From the NCBI GenBank assembly GCA_016713865.1, contig JADJOG010000045.1:41272-105271 (forward strand): DNA of 64,000 nt, given 5' to 3'. The notes beneath the pieces were generated by a model that saw only the letters and a list, made by a program, of their open reading frames with translations, ran no database searches and had not been told where the DNA came from. Made by a program: the position numbers and the translations under genes. This document shows positions 19,543 through 32,500 of the stretch, one piece after another. Each line of letters starts with the position of its first letter. Within the stretch, counting starts at the first letter, position 1. Source of the DNA: Flavobacteriales bacterium (GTDB taxonomy: Bacteria > Bacteroidota > Bacteroidia > Flavobacteriales_F > PHOS-HE28).

Positions 19543-21250
19543 GCGAAGTACTCGTCGAGCTCCGTGCGGAAATACTGCATGGCATTCTTCACACCCAGCG
19601 GAAGGCCGCCGCCCAACGCGCAGAGCGATCCGATCTCCATGGTCTCGATCAGGTCGTTGAAGAGCGCGCGATCGATCTTCTTGCCGTCCTGAGCGCTAAG
19701 GATGAGCTCCTTGCCGCGCGTGCTGCCGATGCGGCACGGGAAGCACTTGCCGCAGCTCTCCAGCGCGGTGAACTCGAAGAGGTGCTCGAGGTACTTCACC
19801 ATGGGGAAGTCCTGCGGGATGCTGAGCACGCTCGCGTGGCCAAGCAGGAAACCCTCACGCTGGAAGCTCTCGAAGTCGATGCTGAGCGCGTTGATCTTCT
19901 GTAGCGGCACAATGCCGCCGAGCGGGCCGCCAATGTGCAGTGCTTTCGTAGGTCTCGCGAATCCGCCGCCGAGCTCATCGATCACCTTCGCGAGCGGGGT
20001 GCCGCACTCCACCTCATAGATGCCGGGACGTTTGAAGCCGCTGTCGAGGCACACGAGCTTGCTGCCGTTGCTCTTCTCGCTGCCAAGTTTGGCGAAGGCC
20101 GCCCCGCCGTTGGTGATCACCCAAGGCACGCACGCCAATGTCTCAACGTTGTTCACCACGGTTGGACGATTGAACAGGCCCTGCTGCGCGGGGTAGGGCG
20201 GCCTCGTGCGCACCTCGCCACGTTTGCCTTCGATGCTGTTCAGCAGCGCGGTCTCTTCGCCGCACACATAAGCGCCTGCGGCCTTGATCACTTTGAAGCG
20301 GTAGTTGAAGCCACTGCCCTTGATGTTGTTGCCGATCCAACCTTGTGCTTCCAGATCGCGCACGGCTTGCTTCACGATCTCCACCGCTTCGGGATACTCC
20401 GCGCGGATGTATAGCACACCCGTGTCGGCACCCACGCAATAGCCCGCGATCATCATTCCGAGCAGCACGCGGTGCGGGCGCTGTTCTAAGAGGTATCGAT
20501 CACTGTACGCGGCGGGGTCGCCCTCGTCGGCGTTGCACACGATGTATTTGCGAGGCGTGCCATTGCCGGTTGTGTCTTCCGCGTTGCGACAAGCCTCCAG
20601 CTTGAAACCCATTGGGAAGCCCGCACCTCCGCGTCCACGGATGGTCGCCACTTTTATTTCGTTCAGCACATCCGCGCTGTTGCTTTTCAGCACCTGCTCC
20701 CAAACGGCGTAGAATTCCTCCAATCGCGGCATCGGTGCGGTGAGGATGGGGAGGCCATGGAACTCGCGACATGGTAGGTGTCCATGTTGGGGAAGGAAGA
20801 GGCTGCACCAACCCCCAACCCCTCAACCCTCAACCCACGACCAACAACTTCCGCTAATCGTTCAATCGCATCACCACTGAAATTCAATCCGCCCACATTG
20901 AACGCGCTGTTCTCGTGGCAGCGCCCCAAGCAGCACATGTGGCCGATCTCTTCCGGCTTGAAGTGCTTCGCCAGCGCGTGATGCACTTTGTCTTGTGTTC
21001 CCGCTACCAGGCAGGCGCTTCCGTTGCACACGTATGCCTTCTTGCCTTGGTTCTCCTTCTTCAGGAAATCATAGAAGGAGCTCGTGCCGTAGGTGATGGC
21101 CTCGCCGATGAGGAAGTCATCGGCAATTTGCGTGAGCGCACGATCTTCTGGAGAGCCATCGATTGAGGCGGCTTTCTGCAGGCGTTCCCAAAGTGGATCC
21201 TCGAGTTCCTTGCCATCCCGGCCGGAAAGTGATGAGATGTTCTTCGACAT
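19539..21250 (-). CDS. FdsB/HoxF-like NAD(P)H diaphorase (NuoE-NuoF fusion; one frame break)
   Basis: This flavin/iron-sulfur protein of about 570 residues resembles the diaphorase subunit of NAD-linked formate dehydrogenases and hydrogenases. The N-terminal part has a thioredoxin-like 2Fe-2S domain (YVCNGSACLVAG, then CCLGRCHENSAF). The C-terminal part is NuoF-like: RGRGGAGFPMGFK (NADH loop), VCNADEGDPAAYSDR (FMN region), GAYVCGEETALLNS, and the 4Fe-4S site ESCGKCFPCRIGS with a later SLCALGGG. The two halves lie in different frames and join at about 20768-20770, where one base is missing. I chose ATG at 21250 (MSKNISSLSG). No catalytic dehydrogenase subunit is adjacent, so its electron partner is unknown. 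Complex I NuoF is less likely because of the fused N-terminal domain. Confidence 0.85.
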
Positions 21251-21291
21251 GCGGTTCCAAGGTAGGGATGCGGTGGAATGCACGTGCATGA

Positions 21292-21328
21292 ACGGATGAG
21301 CCGGGCTTAATGCCCGGCTCATCCGTTG
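21292..21328 (-). terminator. Perfect 16-bp stem-loop downstream of the Trp-rich gene
   Basis: A perfect inverted repeat with 16-base arms (beginning AACGGATGAGCC) and a five-base loop (TTAAT) lies 17 bp past the stop of the gene ending at 21345. It sits before the next gene on the same strand. No clear T run follows on the minus strand, so this is terminator-like rather than a textbook intrinsic terminator. Confidence 0.65.
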
Positions 21329-21344
21329 AAGGAGATGCGTGCTG

Positions 21345-22322
21345 CTACCTCTTTGTCGGAGCGCGTTGTGGAGGCTGCGAGGGTGGTGCGGTCGGGCTGC
21401 TGCGCGAGGGCTTGGGGGCGGGCGCAGTGCGATGCGGAGATCGGTTAGGTGCGGTGCGCTCGGCCGGTTTCCGCTCGGGCTTGCCTGGGGTCCTCACGGG
21501 CGGCGTCGGCTGTTTACCGCGATCAATGCCGGGTGCGCGATCATCCCTTTCCATCGGGCGGGTGCTCGGCGCACGCTGCGCGGGGCGCACATCGTTCCTG
21601 CGCTGCACCGTGCCCGACATGCTGCGACGGTGCATGTAAACGCTGTTGGCGTGATTCACGCGGCAGAAGTGAACCGGCTGGTACCACCCCCAATAGGGTC
21701 GAGGGTAGCCCCACCACATGCTCCAGCCCCATGGGCGCCATGGGTTCCACCATCCGGGGTAGTAGCCCCAGTACCAGGGCGATGACCATTCCCACCAACC
21801 TGGTCCGTAGCACCACTGCACACAAGGCCACGCCCATACGTTCATCCAAACCGTGACCTGTGCAGCAGGACCGAGCGGTCCTCCTCGTTTCCCTTCTTGC
21901 TCTTTTATCGATTCCGAAGGCTCTACGATGGTGTTCTCCGGGTAGAGCATGGCATCGCCAAGGATCTGAAGCGTAACCGTTGCTTCTGCGCCACGCTCCA
22001 TCTGAATAGTGGCTATGTCCTGCTGGTCGTCCTTGCCGAATGCGGCTTGAAGCACCACTACGCGCGATTCAGCATCGGCGCTAGCGCGCACATGGATGAA
22101 ATCGACTTCACCATTTCCGTCAAGGTCCAGATTGTTCACCCCATTGCCGGTGGCGTTAATGGACTTTTCGAAGGCATCGAGGTCCTTGCTCTGCCGGAAA
22201 AGCTCCAATGCGCCGCGAAGGCTGAACTGATCACCGGCGAGTCCGGTGCTATCTGCTTGTTGCGGCGTGGCCACAGCGGCGAGGCCAGCGCTCATGCTGG
22301 CGAGGAGAAGGAGGGTCTTCAT
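21345..22322 (-). CDS. Exported Trp-rich, Pro/Arg-tailed protein
   Basis: This 325-residue protein has a signal peptide (MKTLLLLASMSAGLAAVA) and no named family that I recognise. Residues 60-135 contain an EF-hand-like acidic loop (LDLDGNGEVDFIHV) and a conserved Bacteroidetes-type segment (VTLQILGDAMLYPENTIVEP). Residues 159-214 hold 18 tryptophans among Gly, Pro and Tyr. The last 90 residues are Pro-, Arg- and Ser/Thr-rich and strongly basic, probably disordered. ATG at 22322 is chosen because the signal peptide begins there. The terminator-like stem-loop lies just downstream. An envelope role is inferred only from export and composition. Confidence 0.75.
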   Translation of the reverse strand: MKTLLLLASMSAGLAAVATPQQADSTGLAGDQFSLRGALELFRQSKDLDAFEKSINATGNGVNNLDLDGNGEVDFIHVRASADAESRVVVLQAAFGKDDQQDIATIQMERGAEATVTLQILGDAMLYPENTIVEPSESIKEQEGKRGGPLGPAAQVTVWMNVWAWPCVQWCYGPGWWEWSSPWYWGYYPGWWNPWRPWGWSMWWGYPRPYWGWYQPVHFCRVNHANSVYMHRRSMSGTVQRRNDVRPAQRAPSTRPMERDDRAPGIDRGKQPTPPVRTPGKPERKPAERTAPNRSPHRTAPAPKPSRSSPTAPPSQPPQRAPTKR

Positions 22323-22355
22323 GGCATTTGGTGTCAGGTTTCGCTTGAGCAATGA

Positions 22356-23198
22356 TCATACCGGCGACACCGCTTTGGTGAGCATTGGGCATCGAATTCG
22401 GCGAAGCACACGCTCCGTGGTGCTGCCACGAAGGGCGTCCAGGAAGCCGTCGTGCCCCTGCGTGGGCATCACGATCAAGTCGGGTTTCCATTCAAGAGCC
22501 GCGTGGAGGATGCCGTCCACCACCTCGCCTTCGCGTTGCACTAGGCTCCATTCCCAACCGGGTCGTTGCGGGGCATGGTCAATCACATGTCCAAAGTCAT
22601 CCCCTCCGATGCTGAGGAGCATGAATCGCGCATCATCCACCTTCAGCACCTCAGCGATCCATGACGCCAGTGCGATGGCTTCGCTTGGTGATGGAGTGCT
22701 GGCGATGGGCAGGAGGATGCGTTGCATTCTCATGACGCCCGACGATGGATCGAAGAAGCCCTGTGCATTGCTGGGGACGATAAGCGTTGGCAAGTGTGCC
22801 TCCCGCATGAGCGGCTCAGCCACGCGGCGCCCGAGCCAATCCATGGCTTCATCGCGCTGGTGGGTGTGAAGCACCACGAGGTCGGCGCGGTGATCCTTGA
22901 GGTAGGCTAGGCAGGCTTGGAGCGGATCGCCGCCTTCCAGGATCTTGCGCACGCCGATGCCCATGTCGCGCAGTTCCTTGGATCCGTGCGCTTCGGTGAT
23001 CACGCCCCAGCGCTTCAACGTGCTCCGCACTTGTGGCAACTCTTGCACGGATGTTTCGGCGCTTGAGCCTACATGCATCAATGTAAGAGTGGCGGATGCC
23101 GCCACCGTTAGGCCTAGCGCATGATAGAATGCAGGCATGGCCTCTTCTTCCAGATTGGTGGGGTGGAAGATGCGTTTGATCTCCATTGGCTTGTGCAT
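22356..23198 (-). CDS. Universal stress protein with two UspA domains
   Basis: This cytoplasmic protein of about 280 residues has two tandem UspA folds. Domain one begins KRIFHPTNLEEEAMPAFYHA and ends ADLVVLHTHQRD...HLPTLIVP. Domain two begins MQRILLPIASTPSPSEAIA and ends DLIVMPTQGHDGFLDALRGS plus RVLRRIRCPML. The G-x2-G-x9-G(S/T) ATP motif is recognisable in the second domain (TQGHDGFLDALRGSTT). The start may be 23198 or four codons later at 23186. It diverges from the giant adhesin gene across a 333-bp gap. Confidence 0.9.
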   Translation of the reverse strand: MHKPMEIKRIFHPTNLEEEAMPAFYHALGLTVAASATLTLMHVGSSAETSVQELPQVRSTLKRWGVITEAHGSKELRDMGIGVRKILEGGDPLQACLAYLKDHRADLVVLHTHQRDEAMDWLGRRVAEPLMREAHLPTLIVPSNAQGFFDPSSGVMRMQRILLPIASTPSPSEAIALASWIAEVLKVDDARFMLLSIGGDDFGHVIDHAPQRPGWEWSLVQREGEVVDGILHAALEWKPDLIVMPTQGHDGFLDALRGSTTERVLRRIRCPMLTKAVSPV

Positions 23199-23531
23199 GC
23201 TGCTAAGGTTTGGTCGGCTTTCATGCGCTAAGGTGATGCCCGTCATTCAATCGGCAGAGTTGGATTCAAATGGCATGTCTTGCGGGGGAAGCACGAAGGG
23301 GATGGACGGTCGTGCGCTACACACGCGCGTGTTGACAAGTGCGCACCGCTGCGAACAGCATCCCAAGAATGCCCCGATACGTTTGCCCGGCACCCTACCT
23401 GAACGCGCGTGCGCTTCTGCGCCATGGTGCATCGGTGGCTCTCCACACCGGTCATCGGGGACTGAAGCGTCCATTGGAGAAGTCCTCCATTGGTTTCGAG
23501 CCGAGGGCGGTGCTCACAAGCCGTTCGGCAC
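23199..23531. other. 333-bp intergenic region between divergent genes
   Basis: This gap separates the start of the universal stress protein gene (minus strand) from the start of the giant adhesin gene (plus strand). It must hold both promoters. I see no convincing small gene, RNA, repeat or perfect TAnnTTTG element in it. Confidence 0.4.
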
Positions 23532-26500
23532 ATGATGGAACATCGACCCCTTGCCCTGGTGAGCAGCGCATCGCGCTCAATCCTTTCCCGGTTCATTAAG
23601 CCTCTGATCGCGTCGCTGGCCGCATTGCTGCTTTGGCAAGGCGAAGCGCGCGCCACCCACGCCATGGGCGGCGAGCTCACCTATGCTGGCATCTATCGCG
23701 TGCGCCTGAATTTCTATCGCGACTGCAATGGTGTGGAGGCGCCAACGAATTGCAGCAACGGCCGGCAATTCCGGTTGCGCAGCACGGCATGCGGGAACAT
23801 CACGCTTAATCCATGCTTCGGTCTGGATGGCGTCGACGTGGTTACTCCGCTATGTTTCGGAGCAGCCGACCGCTGCACCAATTCCAGCGCGCAGTACGGA
23901 ATCCAGCGGTACCGCTACAGCGCGGTAGTGAACCTGAGCGCCTACGCGGCATGCGGCAGCGACTGGGTGATCGATTGGGACCTATGCTGTCGCAACAACG
24001 CGATCACCTCGCTCAACAATCCCGGTTCGCGCAACTTGTACCTGTACGCTAATCTGCGCCAGACCGTAACACCCTGCAATAACTCACCTAGCTTCCTGAA
24101 CACGCCCACCCCGTTCGCCTGCGTGGGCCAGCAAGTGAGCTATAACCACGGCTTCAACGATGTGGATGGCGATTCACTCTCCTTCTCCCTGGTTGGCGCT
24201 TTAGGCTCGAATGGCAGCGCGATCCCCTACAATGCAGGGTACTCGGCCACGCAGCCGGTGGTTACCAGCGGCGGCGCCAATGCTGTGCAGATCAACCCGG
24301 TGACGGGGACCATCACCTTCGTTCCCAGCATCCAGCAGTTCGCTGTGGTGACCGTGCGCGTGCGCGAGTTCCGCAACGGCGTGCAGATCGGCGAACTGCT
24401 CCGCGACGTTCAGTTCGCGATCATCGCTTGCAGCAACAGCCTGCCACAAGCCACCGGCGTGAATGGCACTGGCACCTATACCTATAATGTGTGCGCAGGG
24501 GAGACTTTCTGCTTCACCGTGAACAGCAGTGATGCCGATGCCGCGCAGGTTGTGACCATGGCTTGGAACAATGGTATTCCGGGCGCCACCTTCACGACAA
24601 CTAACGCTCCGCGTCCCGTTGGCACGTTCTGCTGGACACCTGGTGTCGGCGACATCGGCCAGAATCTGTTCAGCGTGAATGTGCAGGACAATGCCTGCCC
24701 GCTGGTTGGCCAGAACAATTTCGGCTTCGCGGTTCAGGTTACGCCGCCTTTCACGCCTGCTAATGCTGGCCCGGATCAGAATGTATGCGGCGCAACAGCG
24801 ACGCTTGCAGGGCTGTTGCCATGGCCCGTGCAAGGTACTTGGTCCGTCATTAACGGTACCGGCACCTTCGCCAATGCGAATAGCCCGACCACCACGGTGA
24901 GCGGGTTGAGCCCGGGCACGAACACCTTACGATGGACCGTGAACTATGGCACCTGCGGCACCACGAGCGACGATGTGGTGATCATGAGCTTCAACCCTGC
25001 GCAGCCCGTGGCGAACGCTGGCCCCAACCAGAGCCTTTGCCTGCCCAGCACCAGCACCGCATTGGCGGCGAATACCGCAGCCGCACCCGCTACGGGCCAA
25101 TGGACCTTGGTGAGTGGCACGGGCAGTTTCGTGAATGCGAACAGCCCAACGACTCAAGTGAACGGTCTCAGTGTAGGTGCCAATGTCTTCCGCTGGACCA
25201 TCAATAACGGGCCCTGTGGCGCACCCACGAGCAGCAATGTCACGGTTTTCGTTTTCAGCAACGTGCAGCCTGCGGCGAATGCAGGCCCAGACCAGCAATT
25301 GTGCGCGCCTACGACCAGTGCCACGCTAGCTGGTAACGGCGTCATATTCCCTGCAACCGGAACTTGGACGGTTGCGAATGGCACGGGCACCTTCGTGAAT
25401 GCGAACAGCCCATCCACCCAAGTGAGCGGGCTCAGCATCGGGGTGAATACATTCCGATGGACCATCAGCAACGGCCCTTGCCTGCCACCTACCACGCAGG
25501 ATGAAGTGAACGTGGTGGTCTTCAACCCGGCCAGCCCCAACGCGAATGCCGGACCCAACCAGCAGGTGTGCAGCAGCAGCACAACGCTTGCGGGCAATGC
25601 GCCATTGGCGCCGGCCACGGGGACCTGGAGCGTGATCAGCGGCACCGGCACATTCGCCAATGCGAATAGCCCAACCACTTCGGTGAGCGGGCTCTCCTTC
25701 GGCAACAACGTTTTCCAATGGACCTTGAGCAATGGTCCTTGCGCCAACGGCATCACCAATTCGCAGGTGACCATCACGCGCTTCGATCCCAATACGCCCG
25801 CTGCCGATGCAGGACCCGACCAGGAGCTCTGCACGATAGGCGCCACCGGATTCGCATCGGCTACCATGGCGGCGAGCGCAGCATCTGCACCGGCAACCGG
25901 CTCGTGGAGCATCATCAGCGGTCCTGCGGGAGCATTGATCACCACGCCTTCGAGCGCTGCGACCACAATCACCAACCTCGCGGTAGGCACCCACACCTTC
26001 CGCTGGACGGTGAACAATGGCCCTTGCATTCCGCCGACCTCCACGGACGATGTGGTGATCCGCGTGTACGACCGTAACGCACCCGTTGCGAACGCTGGCC
26101 CCAACCAGAACCTGTGCGCGCCTGTTGCAAGCGTGACGCTCGCCGCCAACGCAGCAACGGCACCTGCGATCGGCACATGGACGCTGGTGAGCGGTCAAGG
26201 AGTATTCGCCAATGCCAACAGCCCAACCACCACGGTAACGGGCATGGCGATCGGCACGAACGTTTACCGGTGGACCATCGTGAATGGCCCATGCCCCGGA
26301 GCTATCACGTCAAGCACGGTTACCATCACGCTCTTCGATCCCTCTGTTGCGGCGGCCAATGCCGGTCCGGATCAATCGCTCTGCGGCGCCACAAGCACTG
26401 TTATGGCGGCCAACGCCGTTGCGGCGCCTGCCGTTGGCACATGGAGCGTGGTGAGCGGCACCGCCACCATCAGCAATCCGAATAGCGCCACCACCGCCAT

Positions 26501-29500
26501 CACGGGGCTGGGTACGGGCAGCGTCACCTTGCGCTGGACGATCAGCAACGGGCCTTGCGGAAGCACGAACGACGATGTGGTGATCCTGAATTTCGACCCG
26601 AACAATCCTGTCGCCAACGCTGGCCCGGATCAGGAGATCTGTGTTCCTGTTGCGCCGAACGTGGTGTTCATGGCGGGTAGCCCGGTCACCTTCCCTGCGG
26701 TAGGCACATGGAGCGTTGTAAGCGGTCCGCCCGGCGCGGCCATCGCGAATGTGAATAGCCCGACAACGCAGATCGGGAACCTCACGGTTGGAACCTATGT
26801 GTTCAGCTGGACGGTTGACAACGGTCCATGCCCGAGCGGTATCACGACAGACAACATGACGGTGCGCGTGTTCGACTTCGGCAATCCCGCAGCGGATGCA
26901 GGCCCGGACATCTCGCTGTGCACCACTGATGGTACAGTGACCATGGCGGGCAGCAACCTGATCAGCCCGGCTACCGGCCAATGGACCTTGGTGAGCGGCA
27001 CTGGTGTGATCACGAGCCCTGGCAGCCCCACCACGACAGTTATCGGCCTGCAAGTGGGCCAAAGCATTTTCCAATGGACCGTTAGCAACGGACCCTGCAG
27101 TGGTGTGACCACGGATCAGATGAGCATCTTCATCTACGATCCGAACAACCCGAACGCGAGCGCTGGACCGAACCAGGCTTTCTGCACACCGATCACCAGC
27201 ACCACTATGGCCGGCAGCGCGGTCACATTCCCCGCGCAAGGCACATGGTCGCAAAGCGGCGGACCAGCAGCCACGATCGCCAGCCCCAACAGCCCCACCA
27301 CGGCGATCACGGGATTGCAAGTAGGCGTGAGCCAATTCACCTGGACAGTGAACAATGGCGTGTGCCCCAACGGTGTCACCAGCAGCAGCATGACCATTAC
27401 GCTGGCCGATGGTGATGCGCAGGCCGCCGCTGCCGGACCCGACCAGAGCGTTTGCGGCACGAGCAGCAGCGTGTTGATGGCGGCCAATGCGCCCACGGGT
27501 GTAGCTACCGCTAGTTGGAGCGTGGTTGCAGGAACCGGTTTCTTCAGCAACATCAACAGCCCCACCGCCACGGTAACGGGGATGAGCATTGGCTTGAACA
27601 CATTCCGTTGGAGCATCGACAATGGCGCGTGCGGCATCACATCGGATCTGGTCGACATCTATGTGTACGATCCGAACAACCCAGTCGCGAATGCAGGTGC
27701 GGACCAGCAGCTGTGCACGCCCACCACGAGCACCACGCTCACGGGCAGCAATTTGATTTTCCCCGCAGTGGGCCAATGGACCTTGGTGAGCGGCAGCGGC
27801 ACTATTGCCAACCCCACCAGCCCCAGCACGGGCGTGAGCGGCTTGAGCATCGGCGCGAACGTGTTCCAATGGCAGGTGAACAATGGCGCTTGCCCCAGCC
27901 CCATCACCACCGATCAGGTAACGGTGTTCGTTTACGATAACGATGCGGCCGCGGCGAATGCCGGACCCGATATCGATGTGTGCACACCCACTAACAGCGT
28001 GAGCATGGCTGCCAACAGTCCGGTTGGCGTAGCGGTTGGGACTTGGACGCTCACCGGCGGCGCGGGCGGCACGGTAACCAATCCGAACAACCCGAACACC
28101 ACGATCACCAACCTGCCCGTGGGCACGCATACCTACGCTTGGACCATCGTGAACGGCAACTGCGCCACTACCAGCGATGAAATGGTTATTCGTGTGTTCA
28201 GCGCGCTGAACCCGAACGCCAACGCGGGCAACGATCAGCAGCTCTGCTTGCCTGCCACCACCACGACGCTGCAAGGCAGCAACGTGATAAGCCCGGCAAC
28301 CGGGACGTGGACGCTGGTGAGCGGAAGCGGCACGCCCACCAACCCGGCTAACCCGAACAGCTTCGTGATCGGCTTGGCCGTTGGCGAGAACGTGTTCCAG
28401 TGGAACGTGAGCAATGGCCCTTGCGCCAACTCGCTCACAACGGATCTGGTGAGCGTATTCCTCTTCGATGATCAGCAGCCGCCTGCAGATGCTGGCGCCG
28501 ACATTGAGATCTGCACGCCTGAGAGCGAAGTGACGCTCAGCGGCAACGATGTGATCTTCCCGGCAGAGGGCTTCTGGTTCCAAGTGAGCGGCTTCGGCAC
28601 CATCACCGATCCGAGCGATCCCAACACCACAGTTACCGGTCTGCCTGTTGGCGAGCACATTTTCCGGTGGGAGATCAGCAATGGTCCTTGCGGCGTGACG
28701 AATGATGATGTCGCCGTGCGTGTGTACGATGTGAACAATCCTGTCGCGGATGCAGGGGCCGGATCAGGAGCTCTGCTTGCCGCAGACCAGCACCACCATG
28801 GCAGGCAGCAGCTTGATCTTCCCTGCCACGGGCCTATGGACGCTCGTGAGCGGACAAGGATCCATCGGCAGCCCCGGTTCGCCCACTACGGATATCACCA
28901 ACCTGGCCGTTGGCGAGAACGTGTTCCAGTGGACGGTATTCAATGGCCCATGCAACGAGCCCACTGTTGATGTGGTGAGCATCTTCGTATTCGACGACCA
29001 GCAGCTTGATGCAGATGCTGGCGCGGATCAGAGCCTATGCACGCCAACGAACGTCACCACGCTGTTCGGCAATGCGCTCACCTTCCCCGCCACGGGCACA
29101 TGGACCTTGGTGAGTGGGCAGGGCACCATCACTGATCCCGCTTCGCCGGTCACCACGGTTACCGATCTCGGTGTAGGCATCAATGTGTTCCGCTGGACGA
29201 TCAGTAACGGACCGTGCCCCAACGGCCTCACGCAGGATGATGTGACCATCTTCCTGTTCGACCTGAACAATCCGCCCGCGAACGCAGGTCCGGATCAAGA
29301 GCTCTGCACGCCGCAGACCAGCACCAACCTCGCGGGCAATACGCCCACGGTGCCTGCTATCGGCACCTGGTCGCTGATCAGCGGGCAGGGCGATATCACT
29401 GATCCGAACGATCCGAACACGCTGGTGACGAACCTGGCCGTGGGTGAGAACATCTTCCAATGGATCTTCGACAACGGGCCTTGTGAGACCAGCGGCAGCA

Positions 29501-32500
29501 GCGATCTGGTGAGCATCTTCGTTTATCTCGATGAGAATCCTCTCGCGAACGCAGGACCAGATCAAGAGCTCTGCACGCCGAACATCACCAGCACCTTCCT
29601 GCAGGGCAGCGCCGTCACTTTCCCTGCGGTGGGCACATGGACATTGGTGAGCGGCACGGGCACCATCGCTCAGCCGAACAACCCCAACACGCAGGTATTC
29701 GATCTGGAGATCGGTTCCAGCGTATTCGAGTGGTCGGTTGACAACGGGCCTTGCGCAAGCGGCATCACCACCGATCAAGTGCTCATCGAGATCTTCGATG
29801 AGAACAATCCGAGCGCGAATGCAGGCGCTGATCAGAACCTGTGCACCAGCGATGGAACAACGGCTCAGTTGAGCGCCAGCGCGGTCACCTCGCCCGCGAT
29901 CGGCACATGGACCCTTGTGCAGGGCCAAGGCACCTTCACGGATCCTAACGACCCCAACACCACGCTCACCAACATGGGCGTTGGCGTGATCGTGCTCGAG
30001 TGGTCCGTTGACAACGGCGCCTGCCCCAACGGTCTCACCAGCGACCAGCTCATCATCAACCTGTTCGACGAGAACAATCCGGTGGCCGATGCGGGTCCGG
30101 ATCAAGAGCTATGCACGCCCACCGGAACAACGATCGCCACCAACCTGCAAGGCAGCGCGATCATTGTTCCGGCATCCGGCACATGGACCGTTGTGAGCAG
30201 CACTGGCATTGTCCTGAACCCGAATGACCCGAGCAGCGCTGTGGTCGGCCTTGGTGTCGGCGAGCACATCTTCCAATGGAGCGTGTTCAATGGCCCCTGC
30301 GACCCAAGCAGCACCACCGACATCGTGACCATCCGTGTTTATGATGAGAACAACCTCGATTCCGATGCGGGCCCTGATCAGCAAGTATGCACGCCGCTCA
30401 CCAGCGCGACCATGGCTGGCAGCCCCATCATCTTCCCTGCTGTTGGAACATGGACGCTGATCAGCGGGCAAGGCGACATCGCCGACCCCAACGATCCGAA
30501 CACGGACATCACCAACCTCGGCCTCGGGGTGAACGAGTTCCAGTGGGAAGTGTACAACGGCAGCTGCCCCAACAGCCTCACGAGCGACCTGGTGACCATC
30601 ACCTTGTTCGATGCCCAAGCACCTGCGGCTGATGCCGGGCCCGATCAAGAGCTCTGCTTCCCGATGATGCAGCAACCATCACGGGTAATGCACCGGTTGG
30701 AGCCGCCGTTGGCACATGGACGATCGTGAGCGGGCCAGGCAACATCACCGATGCGGCCTCGCCAGTGACCACTGTGACCAACCTGCTCGTTGGCGAGACC
30801 ATCGTGCGCTGGACCATCACCAGCGGCGTGTGCGTGACCACCGACGACGAGGTGAGCATCCGTGTGTACGACCCGAACAATCCGCCGGCTTTCGCGGGCC
30901 TCGATCAAGAGCTGTGCGTGCCGCAGGACAGCGTGTTCATGGCAGGCAGCTCGTTGATCTTCCCCGCGGTGGGCACATGGAGCGTGATCGCTGGTGCGGG
31001 CACGCCGGTGAATCCGAACGATCCGCTCACGCTGATCGAGCAGATCGCCATCGGTGTGAATACTTACCAGTGGAGCGTCTATAACGGTCCCTGCGGAAGC
31101 AGTCTCGATGAAGTGAGCATCACGCTCTACGATGACACCACTGCTGCGGCCAATGCTGGTCCGGATATCGAGCTGTGCCTTCCCATCACCGACACCTTCC
31201 TGCAGGGCGAGCAGCCACCTGCTCCGGCCGAAGGGACTTGGACCTTGATCGCGGGCACGGGCTTCATTGTGAATCCCAACGATCCCAACACGCAGGTCAC
31301 CGGACTTTCGCAGGGAACCAACGTGTTCGTGTGGACCCTTGAATGGGACCCCTGCCCCAACAACGGCATACTCACCGATACGATGGAGGTGCGCGTGTAC
31401 AACCCGAACGCGCCATTGGCCGATGCCGGTCCGGACCAAGCGCTCTGCGATGCAACCAGCACCACGATGGTGGGCAATGTGCCCGAGGTTCCCGGTGTTG
31501 GAACTTGGACTCAGGTGCTCGGCGCCCCTGCAACCATCGTATCGCCTAACGATGCCGCAACGGCGATCACCGGCCTAGGTGTTGGCAGCTATCAGTTCGT
31601 GTGGGAGATCTACAACGGCCTTTGCGGCTTCGGACCGCCTAGCCGCGACACCGTGCAGGTTGATATCTACGACGGCGACGCTCCTGCAGCGCAAGCCGGC
31701 AACGACATCAGCTGGTGCACGCCCACCAACAGCGCCGTACTCGTGGCCAATGATCCGGTATTCCCTGCGGTTGGCACCTGGACCTCGCTCTCCGGAACCG
31801 GCACCATTGCCGACCCGAACGACCCGAATACGGCTGTATTCAACCTCGGAGTGGGCCAGCACGATTTCCTGTGGACTATCGACAACGGCCCTTGCGGCAG
31901 CAGCAGCGACCAGATCAGCGTGTTCATCTACGACGGTGATCAGGCTGCAGCCAATGCAGGTCCCGATCAACAGTTGTGCACGCCCACGACGAGCTCGACC
32001 CTGGCCGGCAACAGCGTCACCTTCCCCGGAACGGGTCAATGGAGCGTGATCGCGGGCACGGGCGCATTCGCCGATGCGAGCAACCCCAATACGGGCGTCA
32101 GCGGCCTTAGCATCGGCACCAACACCTTCCGCTGGAGCATCACGAATGGTCCGTGCGGCGATACGCAGGACGATGTGACGATCACGGTGTACAACGATGC
32201 GCAACCATCGGCGAATGCCGGTGCGGATCAGCAGCTGTGCACGCCAACGAGCAGCACCAACTTGCAAGGCAGCGCGGTGACCTTCCCGGCAACCGGCAAC
32301 TGGGTGTTCGTGCAGGGCAGTGCTACCCTCAGCAGCTCCAGGCAGTCCCAATGCAACACTCAGCGGTCTCACCGTTGGAACCTATGTGCTGCAATGGGTG
32401 GTCGATAACGGACCGTGCGGCACCAGCACCGACAACGTGACCATTGAGGTCTTCGACGGAACAGCGGCTCCGGCGGCGGCTGGTCCGGATCAATCGTATT

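Noticed and set aside
19539..21250. NuoF of respiratory complex I
   Set aside because: No other nuo genes are near, and a thioredoxin-like 2Fe-2S domain is fused upstream, which fits FdsB/HoxF-type diaphorases better.
26310..28658. Long open frame of 782 codons on the minus strand inside the adhesin repeats
   Set aside because: It mirrors the repeated codon pattern of the plus-strand gene and has no family-like motif; the plus strand encodes clear Ig-like modules.
28750..32345. Programmed frameshifting in the giant adhesin
   Set aside because: The three shifts go in different directions, lack slippery heptamers with downstream structure, and each lies inside an ordinary module; sequence error is simpler.
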